Shown here in pieces: positions 16,116 to 26,900 of a stretch of DNA of 35,652 bases. The stretch is from assembly GCA_902516925.1 (NCBI GenBank), contig CABYAF010000008.1, positions 1-35,652 on the forward strand. The letters run 5' to 3'. The notes beneath the pieces were generated by a model, which was not told the DNA's origin, did not search any database, and saw nothing but the letters and a program-made list of their open reading frames with translations. Source of the stretch: an uncultured Bacteroidota bacterium. Lineage in GTDB: Bacteria > Bacteroidota > Bacteroidia > Flavobacteriales > Flavobacteriaceae. Made by a program: the position numbers and the translations under genes. The stretch's first letter is position 1; each line of letters starts with the position of its first letter.

Positions 16116-16934
16116 TTATATTCCCACTCTAGAAAAATCAGTTACTTCAACTGAATCAGAGTATCCTTTAATATATTGTGAGATACTTATTTTACTATCT
16201 TTTATAAATTGCTGATTAATAAGGGTATTTTCTTTGAAAAACTTTTTAAGCTTACCCTTAGCAATATTATCTAACATTTCCTCGGGCTTACCCTCTTGTC
16301 TTAGCTGATCCTTAGCAATTTCAATTTCTTTAGCGATTATATCCTGACTTACTCCATTTTCATCGATCGCAACTGGATTCATAGCAGCTATTTGCATTGA
16401 TAGATCTTTACCAACATCACCTGCATTATCAAAATTTTCTGATAAGCCAACAATTGAAGCTATTTTATTACCTGCATGAATATATGATCCGACAAAGCTA
16501 GCGGATACGTACTTAAAAGAACCTATTTCTATCTTTTCACCAATAACTCCAGTCTGTTCTAACAATTTCTCAGAAACTTTCATTCCATCAAAATCAGATT
16601 CTAAAAAGGAGTCTTTATCAGTGAAGTTAAGAGCATGATCTGCTAATTTTTGGGCCAATTGAATATAATCATCATTTTTTGCTACAAAATCAGTTTCACA
16701 GTTAAGCGAAATTATAACTCCAGAGGTATTATCTGAATTAACCTTAGCAAGCACTACACCTTCTGATGATTCCCTATCAGCTCTATTTGCAGCAACTTTT
16801 TGACCTTTTTTTCTAAGTACTTCTATTGCTCTATCAAAATCACCATTGGATTCTTCAAGAGCTTTTTTACAATCCATCATTCCGGCTCCTGTAGATTGTC
16901 TTAGCTTATTTACATCAGATGCAGTTATTTTCAA
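16116..16934 (-). CDS. tsf: Translation elongation factor Ts
   Basis: A 272-residue EF-Ts, the nucleotide exchange factor for EF-Tu. The N-terminal UBA-like domain (VNKLRQSTGAGMMDCKKALEESNGD) and the EF-Tu-contacting motif TDFVAKNDDY are present, followed by the two core subdomains. It follows rpsB by 21 bases, the standard arrangement. The start is TTG: reading upstream in frame there is a TAA seven codons away and no ATG or GTG. The N-terminal residues after TTG (KITASDVNKLRQ) are exactly where the family begins. Confidence 0.96.
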   Translation of the reverse strand: MKITASDVNKLRQSTGAGMMDCKKALEESNGDFDRAIEVLRKKGQKVAANRADRESSEGVVLAKVNSDNTSGVIISLNCETDFVAKNDDYIQLAQKLADHALNFTDKDSFLESDFDGMKVSEKLLEQTGVIGEKIEIGSFKYVSASFVGSYIHAGNKIASIVGLSENFDNAGDVGKDLSMQIAAMNPVAIDENGVSQDIIAKEIEIAKDQLRQEGKPEEMLDNIAKGKLKKFFKENTLINQQFIKDSKISISQYIKGYSDSVEVTDFSRVGI

Positions 16935-16955
16935 TTTGGTAAAATTTAAAGGTTA

Positions 16956-17732
16956 TTATTCTTTATCAGAAGCATTGGTGTCTTCAGCTTTAGTTGCTGA
17001 TTCAGCTTCTTCTAACTTTTTTTGTTCAGCAATTTCTTTTTCCTCTTTTCTTTCTTCTAAAGACTCTTGAATTGCATTACATACAATATCTAGAATTTTT
17101 TCGATAGACTTTGATGCATCATCATTTGAAGGAATAATAAAATCAACTTCATTAGGATCAGAATTAGTATCAACCATTGCAAAAATTGGAATATTTAATT
17201 TCTGAGCTTCTTGGACTGAAATTTTCTCATTTAATGTATCCACAACAAAGATAGCTCCAGGCAATCTTGTCATATCAGAGATTGAACCAAGATTTTTTTC
17301 CAATTTAGCTCTTTGCCTGTCAACTTGAAGTTTCTCTTTTTTAGAAAGTGTTTCAAATGTGCCATCAGCTTTCATCCTATCAATGGCATTCATCTTTTTA
17401 ACAGCTTTTCTAATTGTAACAAAGTTTGTTAGCATTCCACCAGGCCATCTTTCCGTAATATATGGCATATTAACTGAGTCAGCTTTTTGAGCCACTATAT
17501 CTTTTGCCTGTTTTTTTGTAGCAACAAAAAGTACTTTTCTTCCTGAAAGAACTATTTTTTTTAGTGCATTAACAGACTCCTCAAGTTTTGCAGCTGTTTT
17601 ATATAAGTTAATAATATGAATACCATTACGCTCCATGTATATGTATGGTGCCATATTAGGATTCCATTTTCTAGTTAAATGTCCAAAGTGAACACCTGCA
17701 TCCAATAATTCTTTAACGTCGGTCTTAGCCAT
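16956..17732 (-). CDS. rpsB: 30S ribosomal protein S2
   Basis: A 258-residue S2 of the small subunit. The LLDAGVHFGHLTRKWNPNMAPYIYMERNGIHIINLYKT start and the TERWPGGMLTNF and LPGAIFVVDTLNEKISVQEA blocks are diagnostic. After the core there is an acidic and Lys/Glu-rich C-terminal tail of about 30 residues. It is three bases downstream of rpsI and upstream of tsf. Confidence 0.97.
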   Translation of the reverse strand: MAKTDVKELLDAGVHFGHLTRKWNPNMAPYIYMERNGIHIINLYKTAAKLEESVNALKKIVLSGRKVLFVATKKQAKDIVAQKADSVNMPYITERWPGGMLTNFVTIRKAVKKMNAIDRMKADGTFETLSKKEKLQVDRQRAKLEKNLGSISDMTRLPGAIFVVDTLNEKISVQEAQKLNIPIFAMVDTNSDPNEVDFIIPSNDDASKSIEKILDIVCNAIQESLEERKEEKEIAEQKKLEEAESATKAEDTNASDKE

Positions 17733-17735
17733 AAT

Positions 17736-18122
17736 TTATCTTTTTGAGAATTGGAATTTTTTTCTTGCTTTCTTTTGACCAAATTTCTTTCTTTCAACCA
17801 TTCTTGGATCTCTGGTCATTAATCCTTCTGATTTTAAAACAGACTTAAATTCCTCATTGAATTCAACTAAAGCCCTGGAAATAGCAAGTCTAATAGCTTC
17901 AGCTTGTCCATTTACACCACCACCTTTAACACTTACTGATAAGTCAAATTTATCTTTTGTCTCTGTAAGATTGAAAGGCTGAAGAATTTTATATTGTAAT
18001 GTAGCAGTGCTAAAAAAATCTGAGTAAGCTTTCTTATTTACTGTAATGTTACCCTTACCTTCAGACATGTATACCCTAGCAACTGATGTCTTCCTTCTTC
18101 CTATTTTATGAATTATTTCCAT
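17736..18122 (-). CDS. rpsI: 30S ribosomal protein S9
   Basis: A 128-residue S9 beginning MEIIHKIGRRKTSVARVYM and ending FQFSKR, the conserved C-terminal tail that reaches the P-site tRNA. The GGGVNGQAEAIRLAISRAL core is present. The start ATG overlaps the rplM stop codon by one base, so the pair is translationally coupled. Confidence 0.97.
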   Translation of the reverse strand: MEIIHKIGRRKTSVARVYMSEGKGNITVNKKAYSDFFSTATLQYKILQPFNLTETKDKFDLSVSVKGGGVNGQAEAIRLAISRALVEFNEEFKSVLKSEGLMTRDPRMVERKKFGQKKARKKFQFSKR

Positions 18123-18577
18123 TATATTTTACTATTAATGTCGATTACTTTTGGTTTCTGTGCTTCGTGATTATGATCAGACCCTGGAAAAACCTTTAAG
18201 TTTCTATATAACTCAGCACCAAGCTTATTCTTTGGTAGCATGCCCTTAACAGCTTTCTCAACAAGCTTAATATTGTTTTTTTGATGAAGTTTTTCAGCAG
18301 ATATAATTCTTTGCCCTCCAGGGTATCCTGTATGGCTAATATATTGCTTTTGGCTCCATTTATCACCTGAGAGTTCAACCTTATTAGCATTAATAACAAT
18401 TACATTATCACCACAATCAACATGAGGTGTAAAGTTAGTCTTATGCTTTCCTCTTAAAAGGGTTGCAACTATTGATGCAGTTCTCCCCAATGGAAGCTCG
18501 GCAGCGTCAACAAGAACCCATTCCTTATTGACTGTTTTGCTATTAGCCGATATAGTTTTATAACTCGTTTTAGTCAT
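18122..18577 (-). CDS. rplM: 50S ribosomal protein L13
   Basis: A 151-residue L13 of the large subunit. Recognisable blocks are KEWVLVDAAELPLGRTAS, KTNFTPHVDCGDNVIVINA and VKGMLPKNKLGAELYRNLKV. It heads the conserved rplM-rpsI-rpsB-tsf unit. The 65-base gap after polA contains a perfect -7 type promoter element, so this unit is probably transcribed on its own as well as by read-through from polA. Confidence 0.97.
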   Translation of the reverse strand: MTKTSYKTISANSKTVNKEWVLVDAAELPLGRTASIVATLLRGKHKTNFTPHVDCGDNVIVINANKVELSGDKWSQKQYISHTGYPGGQRIISAEKLHQKNNIKLVEKAVKGMLPKNKLGAELYRNLKVFPGSDHNHEAQKPKVIDINSKI

Positions 18578-18599
18578 AATAGATTAAAATCTAGGCGTG

Positions 18600-18607
18600 C
18601 AAATGTA
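18600..18607 (-). promoter_or_regulatory. -7 element (TACATTTG) of the rplM-rpsI-rpsB-tsf promoter
   Basis: On the minus strand TACATTTG fits TAnnTTTG exactly and lies 22 bases ahead of the rplM ATG. The upstream -33 region is a T-rich tract without a clean TTG, so only the -7 half is strong. Placement between polA and a ribosomal protein operon supports it. Confidence 0.5.
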
Positions 18608-18642
18608 CAATTATAAAAAATTTTAAAAAAACTTTTTTTTAA

Positions 18643-21414
18643 TTAATGTGCCTCTAACCAGTTTTTTCCAAATTCTAAATCAATTTTAAGAGGAACAAGC
18701 AGCTTAACAGCTGATTCCATTGTGTCTTTGACAATATTTTTAACTATATCTTTTTCTAATTTATGTACATCAAAAACAAGTTCATCATGAACCTGAAGTA
18801 ACATTTTAGATTTTAAAGACTGTTCTTTAAACTTTTCATGAACTCTAATCATAGCAATTTTGATAATATCCGCTGCACTTCCTTGAATAGGGGCGTTGAT
18901 TGCATTTCTTTCAGCACCACTTCTTAGCATGTTATTCTGAGAGTTAATATTTTGTAAATATCTTCTTCTTCCCATTATAGTTTGAACATATCCATTGTTT
19001 CTTGCAAAATCAATTTGACTGGACATATAATCTTTAAGTCCAGGATAATTTTCAAAGTAGTTGTCAATCATAATCTTTGATTCAGATCTAGATAGGCTTG
19101 TTTGTTGACTCAGTCCAAAAGCAGATACACCATATATTATTCCAAAATTGACAGTCTTAGCATTCCCTCTTTGTTCTCTTGAAACATCATCTGGTTCTAC
19201 ATTATAAATTTTAGCGGCAGTTATAGTATGAATATCTTGGTTTTTTATAAATGCATCAACCATATTTTCATCTTTGCTAATTGAAGCTATAACCCTTAAC
19301 TCAATTTGGGAGTAATCAGCAGCTAAGAGCTCAAATTCTTCACTTCTGGGAATAAATGCTTCTCTTATTCTTTGACCATTCTGTGTTCTAATTGGGATAT
19401 TCTGCAAATTAGGATTATTACTACTTAAACGGCCTGTTGTTGTAACAGTCTGATTAAATTTTGTATGAATTCTTCCTGTCCTATTACTTACTTCATTTGG
19501 TAGAGATCTCACATATGTATTCTGAAGTTTGTCTAACGATCGCCATTCTAATATGTCTCTAATAATCTCATGATCACTTGCTAAACTAGATAAAACCTCT
19601 TCAGAGGTTGAATACTGACCGGTTTTAGTCTTTTTTGGTTTTGAGACTAATTTTAGCTTTTCAAAGAGGATATCTCCAAGTTGTTTAGGAGAATTAAGGT
19701 TAAACTCTTCACCAGACTTTTCAAAAATGCCTCTTTTTAATTTACTAAGTTCTATCTCAAATTCTTTATCTAATTTACTTAGGTATGACCTATCTATGCT
19801 AATTCCCTCTTTCTCCATATCTGCAAGGACATTGATAATAGGAATTTCTATATCATTGAAAATATCCTTAACTCCGTTTTCATTTAACTCTTTATCGAAA
19901 ACTTTCTTTAATTGAAGAGCAAGATCTGCATCTTCTGAGGCATAATCTGTGACTTCTTTAATTGGCACATCTCTCATTGATCCTTGATTTTTACCTTTTT
20001 TACCTATTAGCGTTTCAATAGATATTGGTGAATAATTCAAATAAGATTCTGATAATGTATCAAGGTTATGCCTCATGTCAGGATTGATAAGGTAGTGAGC
20101 TACCATAGTATCATATAATGGCCCTGAGACCGAAATATCATATTTAAACAATACCTTAATATCAAACTTCAGATTATGCCCAACTTTAATAATCTGATCG
20201 CTCTCAAAAAAAGGTCTCATAATATCAAAGTATTCTTTTTGAAGAGATTTATTATTAGCAATAGGTACATAAAAACCTTTTTTTTCTGTCCATGAAAATG
20301 AAATGCCTACTATTTCAGTATCTAGTGAGTTTAAACTTTCTGTCTCTGTGTCAAATGCTACCAAATCCTGGATTAAAAGTTTAGTCATTAAATATTCTAA
20401 CTCTTTATTTGAATCAATTCTTTGATAGTATGAATCACTTTTAATAAGGTTTGATTTATCTTGTTCTAAATCATTATCATTAAATAAGTCACCCTGAATA
20501 AGCTCTTTATTATTTTCTTTAGTTTCATTAAATCCAAAAATTTTAAAAAAAGTCTCTTTCACTCTTTTAAATTCTAGTTCATCAAAAATTTTCATGACAC
20601 TTTTATTATCAGGATCCGATAGTTTAAAGTCACTTAATGAATATTCAATAGGGACATCAAGAATTATTCGTGCTAATTTTTTTGATAAAACACCTAGCTC
20701 TTTATTATCCGTAATTTTCTCTCCTAGTTTTCCTGTTATTTCATATGATTTTTCAAGAAGTGTCTCTAAATTTCCATATTGCTTTATGAATTTTTTTGCA
20801 GTTTTATCTCCGACACCAGGTAGTCCAGGAATATTATCAACAGAATCTCCCATCATGCCTAGATAATCAATTACTTGTTCGGGTGAATCCACTTCAAACT
20901 TATCCTTAACTTCGTCAACTCCCCATATTTCCATACTATTTCCCATTCTAGCTGGCTTACATAGAAAAATATTATCAGATACAAGCTGAGCAAAATCCTT
21001 ATCAGGAGTTACCATATATACTTTAAAATTATTGATCTCAGCATCTTTGGCAACAGTTCCAATTACATCGTCAGCTTCGTAGCCCTCTTTTTCAAGAACA
21101 GAAATATTCATTGACTTCAGAATTTCTTTAATGTAAGGTATTGCAACAATTATTGGCTCTGGTGTTTTATCTCTATTGCTTTTGTAATCTGTGAACATTT
21201 CAGATCTGGTTACTGAACCACCTTTATCAAAAGCAACTGCAATGTAATCAGGATTTTGAGTCCTTATTATTTCTAAAAGAGAGTTCATGAATCCCAATAT
21301 TGCAGAAGTATCCGTTCCTTTTGAATTAATTCTGGGGTTTTTAATAAAAGCATAATAACCTCTGTATATTAGGGCATAAGCATCAAGTAAAAAAAGCTTT
21401 TTTGAACTTTTCAT
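18643..21414 (-). CDS. polA: DNA polymerase I
   Basis: A 923-residue three-domain polymerase for gap filling and Okazaki fragment processing. Residues 1-300 are the 5' nuclease (LFLLDAYALIYRGYYAF, GYEADDVIGT, TPDKDFAQLVS). Residues ~335-520 are a 3'-5' exonuclease with the DEDDy set visible: Asp355 and Glu357, Asp418, Tyr491 and Asp495, so proofreading looks intact. Residues ~520-923 are the polymerase with motif A DYSQIELR (Asp700), motif B (Lys753, Phe757, Tyr761) and motif C QVHDELVFD (Asp877). Phe757 at the dNTP-selecting position is the E. coli-like state. It is divergent from tadA across an 80-base gap in which no clear promoter was found. Confidence 0.97.
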   Translation of the reverse strand: MKSSKKLFLLDAYALIYRGYYAFIKNPRINSKGTDTSAILGFMNSLLEIIRTQNPDYIAVAFDKGGSVTRSEMFTDYKSNRDKTPEPIIVAIPYIKEILKSMNISVLEKEGYEADDVIGTVAKDAEINNFKVYMVTPDKDFAQLVSDNIFLCKPARMGNSMEIWGVDEVKDKFEVDSPEQVIDYLGMMGDSVDNIPGLPGVGDKTAKKFIKQYGNLETLLEKSYEITGKLGEKITDNKELGVLSKKLARIILDVPIEYSLSDFKLSDPDNKSVMKIFDELEFKRVKETFFKIFGFNETKENNKELIQGDLFNDNDLEQDKSNLIKSDSYYQRIDSNKELEYLMTKLLIQDLVAFDTETESLNSLDTEIVGISFSWTEKKGFYVPIANNKSLQKEYFDIMRPFFESDQIIKVGHNLKFDIKVLFKYDISVSGPLYDTMVAHYLINPDMRHNLDTLSESYLNYSPISIETLIGKKGKNQGSMRDVPIKEVTDYASEDADLALQLKKVFDKELNENGVKDIFNDIEIPIINVLADMEKEGISIDRSYLSKLDKEFEIELSKLKRGIFEKSGEEFNLNSPKQLGDILFEKLKLVSKPKKTKTGQYSTSEEVLSSLASDHEIIRDILEWRSLDKLQNTYVRSLPNEVSNRTGRIHTKFNQTVTTTGRLSSNNPNLQNIPIRTQNGQRIREAFIPRSEEFELLAADYSQIELRVIASISKDENMVDAFIKNQDIHTITAAKIYNVEPDDVSREQRGNAKTVNFGIIYGVSAFGLSQQTSLSRSESKIMIDNYFENYPGLKDYMSSQIDFARNNGYVQTIMGRRRYLQNINSQNNMLRSGAERNAINAPIQGSAADIIKIAMIRVHEKFKEQSLKSKMLLQVHDELVFDVHKLEKDIVKNIVKDTMESAVKLLVPLKIDLEFGKNWLEAH

Positions 21415-21494
21415 TAAAACTTTGAAAATATTTTATTTCAATATACGAAGATATCTATTCGAAAATCAATACACCTATTTTGTAAATTAGCAAT

Positions 21495-21932
21495 ATGAAA
21501 AAAGACCATAGCTATTTTATGAAAAAAGCATTTGAAGAAGCAAAATATGCATTCTACAAAGATGAAGTTCCAGTTGGATGTGTTATAGTTTATGAAAATG
21601 AAATTATTTCTAAATCATCAAACATGGTTGAGTTACTTAATGACTCAACTGCACATGCTGAACTTATTGCAATTACATCTGCACAAAACTTTTTAAATTC
21701 TAAGAACTTAAATAAATGTATTCTTTACTGCACTCTAGAGCCTTGTTTAATGTGTTATGGTGCAATCTACTGGTCTAAAATTGATACTGTAGTTTATGCA
21801 GCTTCAGATAAAAAAAGAGGTTTTTCAAGTTATAATTTAGAAATGGACAGAAATATTAAAACAATTTCAGGAATTATGGAGATTGAGTCAAAAGATTTAT
21901 TAAATAAATTTTTTAAAAAAATTAGAGATTAA
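21495..21932 (+). CDS. tadA: tRNA-specific adenosine deaminase/CDA-fold deaminase
   Basis: A 145-residue zinc deaminase. The zinc and proton-shuttle motif is HAE (54-56) and the two cysteines are in EPCLMC (84 and 87). The N-terminal VPVGCVIV and the C-terminal KKRGFSSY fit TadA, which makes inosine at position 34 of tRNA-Arg(ACG); I cannot fully exclude a guanine or cytosine deaminase of the same fold. Its TAA stop is shared within TTAA with the convergent small membrane protein gene. Confidence 0.85.
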   Translation: MKKDHSYFMKKAFEEAKYAFYKDEVPVGCVIVYENEIISKSSNMVELLNDSTAHAELIAITSAQNFLNSKNLNKCILYCTLEPCLMCYGAIYWSKIDTVVYAASDKKRGFSSYNLEMDRNIKTISGIMEIESKDLLNKFFKKIRD

Positions 21933-22171
21933 AATTCATCAGCTTTTTCTCTCATCTTTCTAATATTCTCTTCACTAAGAGTATAATCTTTTAATTTTTT
22001 TCCTTTCCATCTATGCGCAAGAAATAAAGGCATAAATATACAGGTTCCTGTAAGGACAGATACACCGATTATAATATCACCAACTTGGTCGCCAATAATT
22101 TCTTTAAAAAAGATCCCAGTAAAGATTCCAAAAAAAACTAAATAAGACAATATTTTAACTAAAATTTTCAA
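21929..22171 (-). CDS. Small two-helix membrane protein of unknown function
   Basis: An 80-residue protein with two hydrophobic segments (about residues 5-22 and 33-52) and a charged C-terminal tail (HRWKGKKLKDYTLSEENIRKMREKADEF) likely in the cytoplasm. I do not recognise a named family beyond small Bacteroidota membrane proteins. It lies five bases downstream of aspS on the same strand. The start is TTG: upstream in frame there is a stop inside aspS and no other start codon. Its stop overlaps that of tadA. Confidence 0.65.
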   Translation of the reverse strand: MKILVKILSYLVFFGIFTGIFFKEIIGDQVGDIIIGVSVLTGTCIFMPLFLAHRWKGKKLKDYTLSEENIRKMREKADEF

Positions 22172-22176
22172 ATATT

Positions 22177-23913
22177 TTAATTTTCCAGATCCTTTAATTG
22201 TTCTTTAGTTAATTTAGACGGTGCGTCAATCATAAGATCCTTACCAGAGTTATTTTTTGGAAATGCGATAAAATCTCTGATTACATCTTTTCCTTTAAGA
22301 ACAGCAGCAAGTCTATCGAGTCCAAAGGCAATACCTCCATGAGGTGGAGCACCATACTTTAACGCATCAATTAAAAATCCAAATTGACTAGTGTATTCTT
22401 CCTTACTCATACCTAGAAGCTCAAATATTTTCATTTGAGTATCAAAATTATGAATTCTTATTGAACCTCCACCTATTTCATTCCCATTAAGAACTAAATC
22501 ATATGCATTTGCAATCACTCTTTCCGGTTCTGTATCTAATAATTCTAGATGTTCAGGTTTTGCTGACGTAAATGGATGATGCATTGAAAAGAATCTTTTT
22601 TCATCTTCATCCCATTCAAAAAGAGGAAAATCAGTTACCCATATTGGACATGTTTTTTCGTAATCTATTAATTCAAATCTTTTTGCAAGTTCTATTCTTA
22701 AGGAGCCCATTTGCATCAAAGATTCTTTTTTGTTACCTGATATAATAAATAATATATCACCCGGTTTTGATGATACTCTATCCAAAATTGCTTTTAAATC
22801 TTTTTCAGAAAAAAACTTATCAAATGAAGATTTAATTGTAGAATCTGAATTATGTTTAATCCACAAAAGTCCAGTAGCTCCAATTTGTGGTCTTTTAATC
22901 CAATCGGTTAAATTATCAATTTCCTTTCTTGTAAGTTCAGATTTATTTTCAACATTAACGCAACATGAAAAACTATTATTATCAAAAACTTGAAAGCCGA
23001 AGCCCTTTGCTTCATTTGTTATATCATTAATTCTTAAATCATATCTAAGATCAGGTTTATCAATTCCATAATTTTCAATAGCATCATTATAAGTCATTCT
23101 TTCAAACTTAACATTATCTTGATTTAAAAATCTAGAGAATAGTCTTGACATTAATCCTTCAAACTGTTGAAATATATCTTCTTGATTAACAAAAGACATT
23201 TCACAGTCAATTTGAGTAAATTCTGGTTGTCTATCAGCTCTTAAATCTTCATCTCTAAAACATTTTACAATTTGATAGTATTTATCAATTCCACCTATCA
23301 TCAATAATTGCTTGAATATTTGAGGTGATTGAGGTAAAGCATAATAATGCTCAGGGTTTAGTCTACTTGGAACAATAAAATCTCTTGCACCTTCTGGAGT
23401 AGATTTTATTAAACAAGGTGTTTCTATATCAATGAATCCATTTTCAGAAAGAAAATTTCTTACTTCCAATGATAACTCGTGTCTAAATATTAAATTTTCT
23501 TTTACGGGTTGTCTTCTAATATCAAGATATCTAAACTTCATTCTTAATTCTTCACCACCATCAGATTCATTTTCAAGAGTAAAAGGTGGAACGATAGACT
23601 TATTTAAAATCTCCATACTAGACACAAGAATTTCTATTTCACCTGTACTTATCTTTTCATTAATATTTTTTCTTTCAATTACAGTTCCTACAACCTCGAT
23701 TACAAACTCTCTACCAAGCTGAGTAGCAGCAGAGAATAATTCCTCACTAGATCTTTCTTTATCAAACACTAATTGTGTAATCCCGTATCTATCTCTTAAA
23801 TCAACCCAAATAATAAACCCTTTCTCTCTAACCTTATTTACCCAGCCAGAAAGTTTGACATTTTGATTTAAATTAGTTTTTGATAATTCCCCGCAATTGT
23901 TAGTTCGATTCAT
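22177..23913 (-). CDS. aspS: Aspartyl-tRNA synthetase
   Basis: A 578-residue bacterial-type class II synthetase that charges tRNA-Asp. The N-terminal OB fold (VKLSGWVNKVREKGFIIWVDLRDRYG) binds the anticodon; class II motif 2 is FRDEDLRADRQPEFTQIDCE and motif 3 is GGIAFGLDRLAAVL, with GGGSIRIHN before it. The GAD insertion domain between motifs 2 and 3 is present as in other bacteria. It starts only 21 bases after the RND permease stop on the same strand, with no clear promoter between, so it may be read from the efflux operon. Confidence 0.97.
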   Translation of the reverse strand: MNRTNNCGELSKTNLNQNVKLSGWVNKVREKGFIIWVDLRDRYGITQLVFDKERSSEELFSAATQLGREFVIEVVGTVIERKNINEKISTGEIEILVSSMEILNKSIVPPFTLENESDGGEELRMKFRYLDIRRQPVKENLIFRHELSLEVRNFLSENGFIDIETPCLIKSTPEGARDFIVPSRLNPEHYYALPQSPQIFKQLLMIGGIDKYYQIVKCFRDEDLRADRQPEFTQIDCEMSFVNQEDIFQQFEGLMSRLFSRFLNQDNVKFERMTYNDAIENYGIDKPDLRYDLRINDITNEAKGFGFQVFDNNSFSCCVNVENKSELTRKEIDNLTDWIKRPQIGATGLLWIKHNSDSTIKSSFDKFFSEKDLKAILDRVSSKPGDILFIISGNKKESLMQMGSLRIELAKRFELIDYEKTCPIWVTDFPLFEWDEDEKRFFSMHHPFTSAKPEHLELLDTEPERVIANAYDLVLNGNEIGGGSIRIHNFDTQMKIFELLGMSKEEYTSQFGFLIDALKYGAPPHGGIAFGLDRLAAVLKGKDVIRDFIAFPKNNSGKDLMIDAPSKLTKEQLKDLEN

Positions 23914-23934
23914 ATTAATTATATGTAAATATAA

Positions 23935-26900
23935 CTAGATATTTTTTAGTTTGATTCTGCCTAAATGAATCAAGTAATACATTGAGGGTACTATTACTAA
24001 AGTCAAAAAAGTTGCAAATGTAATTCCAAATATAACTGTCCATGCCAATGGGCCCCAAAAAATTACATTATCTCCACCTAGGTAAATATTAGGGTTAAAA
24101 TCAGATAATAATGTGAAGAAATCAATATTTAGACCAACAGCAAGAGGGACTAGACCAAAAATTGTTGTAATTGCAGTTAACAGTACTGGTTTAAGTCTTG
24201 CTTTTCCTGCTATTTTAACCAGTTCAAGTGCTGAACTTTTGTCAATTAGTTTGTCTTTAGAAAGGTTTAAATCAATTTTTTTTCTTTTAAATAATAGATC
24301 TGTATAGTCAATTAGTACAACGGCATTATTAACTACAATCCCAGCTAATGAAATTATACCTAACATCGTCATTAAAATGCTAAAGGTTAAATTAAAGATT
24401 ACTATTCCTAGGAAAACACCAGTAAAGCTTAATACAATTGATAGTAGTACAATTAAAGGTTTAGAGATTGAGTTGAACTGGAAAACTAGTAATAAAACAA
24501 TTAAAGATATAGCAGTTAATAAAGCGGATGAGAGAAACTCTTGGTTTTCATCTTGCTCTTTTATCTCACCTGTAAATTTAAAAGAAACACCCTCTTTAGT
24601 CTCAAATCCACTTAGCGCAATTTCAGCTGTGTTAACTATCTGATTTGCATTTGAACCTGCTAATATTGATGAGTACAAAGTAACAACTCTTTGTAAGTCA
24701 ATATGCTTTATAGCATTAAATGATGCTATATTCTTCTCTTCAACTATTGATGCAACTGGTATATCCTTCGTCATCCCTGATGATTGGTCTCTAAAAGTTA
24801 TATTTTGATTTAGAATTGAGTTAAAGTCATTCTTAAATTCATTATCAAAACGAACATTAATCTCATAGTCTTCTCCATCTTGTTTATAAACACCAGCTTT
24901 TGTTCCAATTATTGAGTTTCTAATTGTTTGACCAACTAGTCCAGCTGGAATACCTAGTTCTCCAGCCTTCATCTTATCAACAGTAAATTCAAGTCCTGGT
25001 TTACTTTTAGTTACATCAATTTTTAGCTGTTCTATCCCTTCTATATTTTCTTGATCTAGGAAATTTTTCATAGAAATTGCAGTTTCAATTAATTCTTCAT
25101 AATCATCTCCATATATCTCTATATTAACCGGGTAACTTGAAGGTGGCCCCTGCGAATCTTTTTCTACAAGAATAGCTATACCAGGAAACTTATCAGTTAA
25201 ATTAAGTTGAATTTCTTTTCTTAAATCTTCACTTGACAACCCCCTTCTATATTTAAACTCTCTCATTGTCATGGTTATTAAAGATTTATGAGGAGTACCT
25301 GATCCTGAAGAAGAAACTGATGCCCCTTCCCCAACATTTGTAATTGATGATTCAACAATGAAATTATAACCATTGTCATTATATTCAGGTCTATTTATAA
25401 CCTTATAGATCTCCTTCTCAACAAGTTTTGAAGTTTCATTAGTCTTTAAAATATCAGTTCCTTCGGGGTACTCAATTGACACTAATATTTGTTGAGGCTC
25501 ATTATCAGGAAAAAACTCAATTTTAGGTGGGAAAACACCCATTAATACAATAGAAAAAATAAACAGTAAAAAAGTCCCAGACAAAAATATATATGGCCTT
25601 ATGCCAGATAAAGCATATGTCAAGAATTTAGAATAATTATTTTCTAAAACAGGGAGAACCTTTTCTCTGAATATAAATAGTTGATTTCTTAAAAAATATT
25701 TGTAAAACCATAAGAATAAACATATTAGCAAAAAAATTGATCCAAAGATTCTAGTACTACTAAAAATTATAAAAATTACACCCAGTGTACCTAAAAAATA
25801 TGTTGCTCTAAATAAAAATTTATTTGAAAAATTATCTTCATTAGTACTCATAAAGCTTGATACTAACATTGAGTTGAAAAAGATTGCTACTATTAATGAT
25901 GAACCTAAAATTGCAGACAGTGTTATTGGAAAATAAATCATAAACTCACCAATAATTCCTGGCCAAGTTCCCAGTGGAATAAATGCAGCAATTGTTGTGG
26001 CAGTTGAAACAATAATTGGTAGTGCAACCTCACCGATACCAAGTTTTGCAGCCTTAATCCTTGATAACCCCTCCTCTTTCATCAGCCTGTAAATATTATC
26101 GACAACCACGATTCCATTATCTACAAGAAGTCCAAGCCCCATAACTAATCCAAATAAAACCATTCTATTTAATGTAAAACCAAATAATGATAGAAAGAAG
26201 AGAGATAAAAACATTGACATTGGAATAGCAAATCCAACAAAAAGAGCATTTTTAATTCCAAGAAAAAAAGTAATAACAGTTACTACTAGTATTATACCAA
26301 AAATTAGATTATTCATTAAGTCATTAACTGAGTTTATTGTATAGTCTGATGAATCATTTATTACATTGACATCAAGATTATTTGGAAGGAAATCTATCTT
26401 AGCCTTATCGATAATATCTCTTATTGAGGTCGATGCAAAAATTGCATTTTCCCCTCCTCTTTTAATTACTTCAAGTCCTACTGTCTTATTATTGTAGTAT
26501 CTTACAAAAGATGTAGCTTCTTTCTCTTTAAAAGAAACAGAAGCAATATCTTTTAAATAAACAGGCCCATTGAAGTTATTGACTATTATGTTTTCTAATT
26601 CTGATGGTTTAGAAATCTCACCAACAATTTTTACATTTCGTCTTTGACCATCTGAAACTATATTTCCAGCAGATATCGTAACATTTTCTTGAGAAATTGC
26701 GGATATTATATTACCAAAACTTGTGTTCGTAGAATTCATTCTGTATGGATCTACTGCTACTTCAACTTCAAAGTCTTGTAATCCCCTAATCTCTACAGAT
26801 TTGATCTCTGGTAATCTCTCTATTCGGAGTTCAAGGTATTCAGCATAACTTTTTAACTCTTCTACAGTATAGTCCCCAATTAATGTTATATTAAGTACAG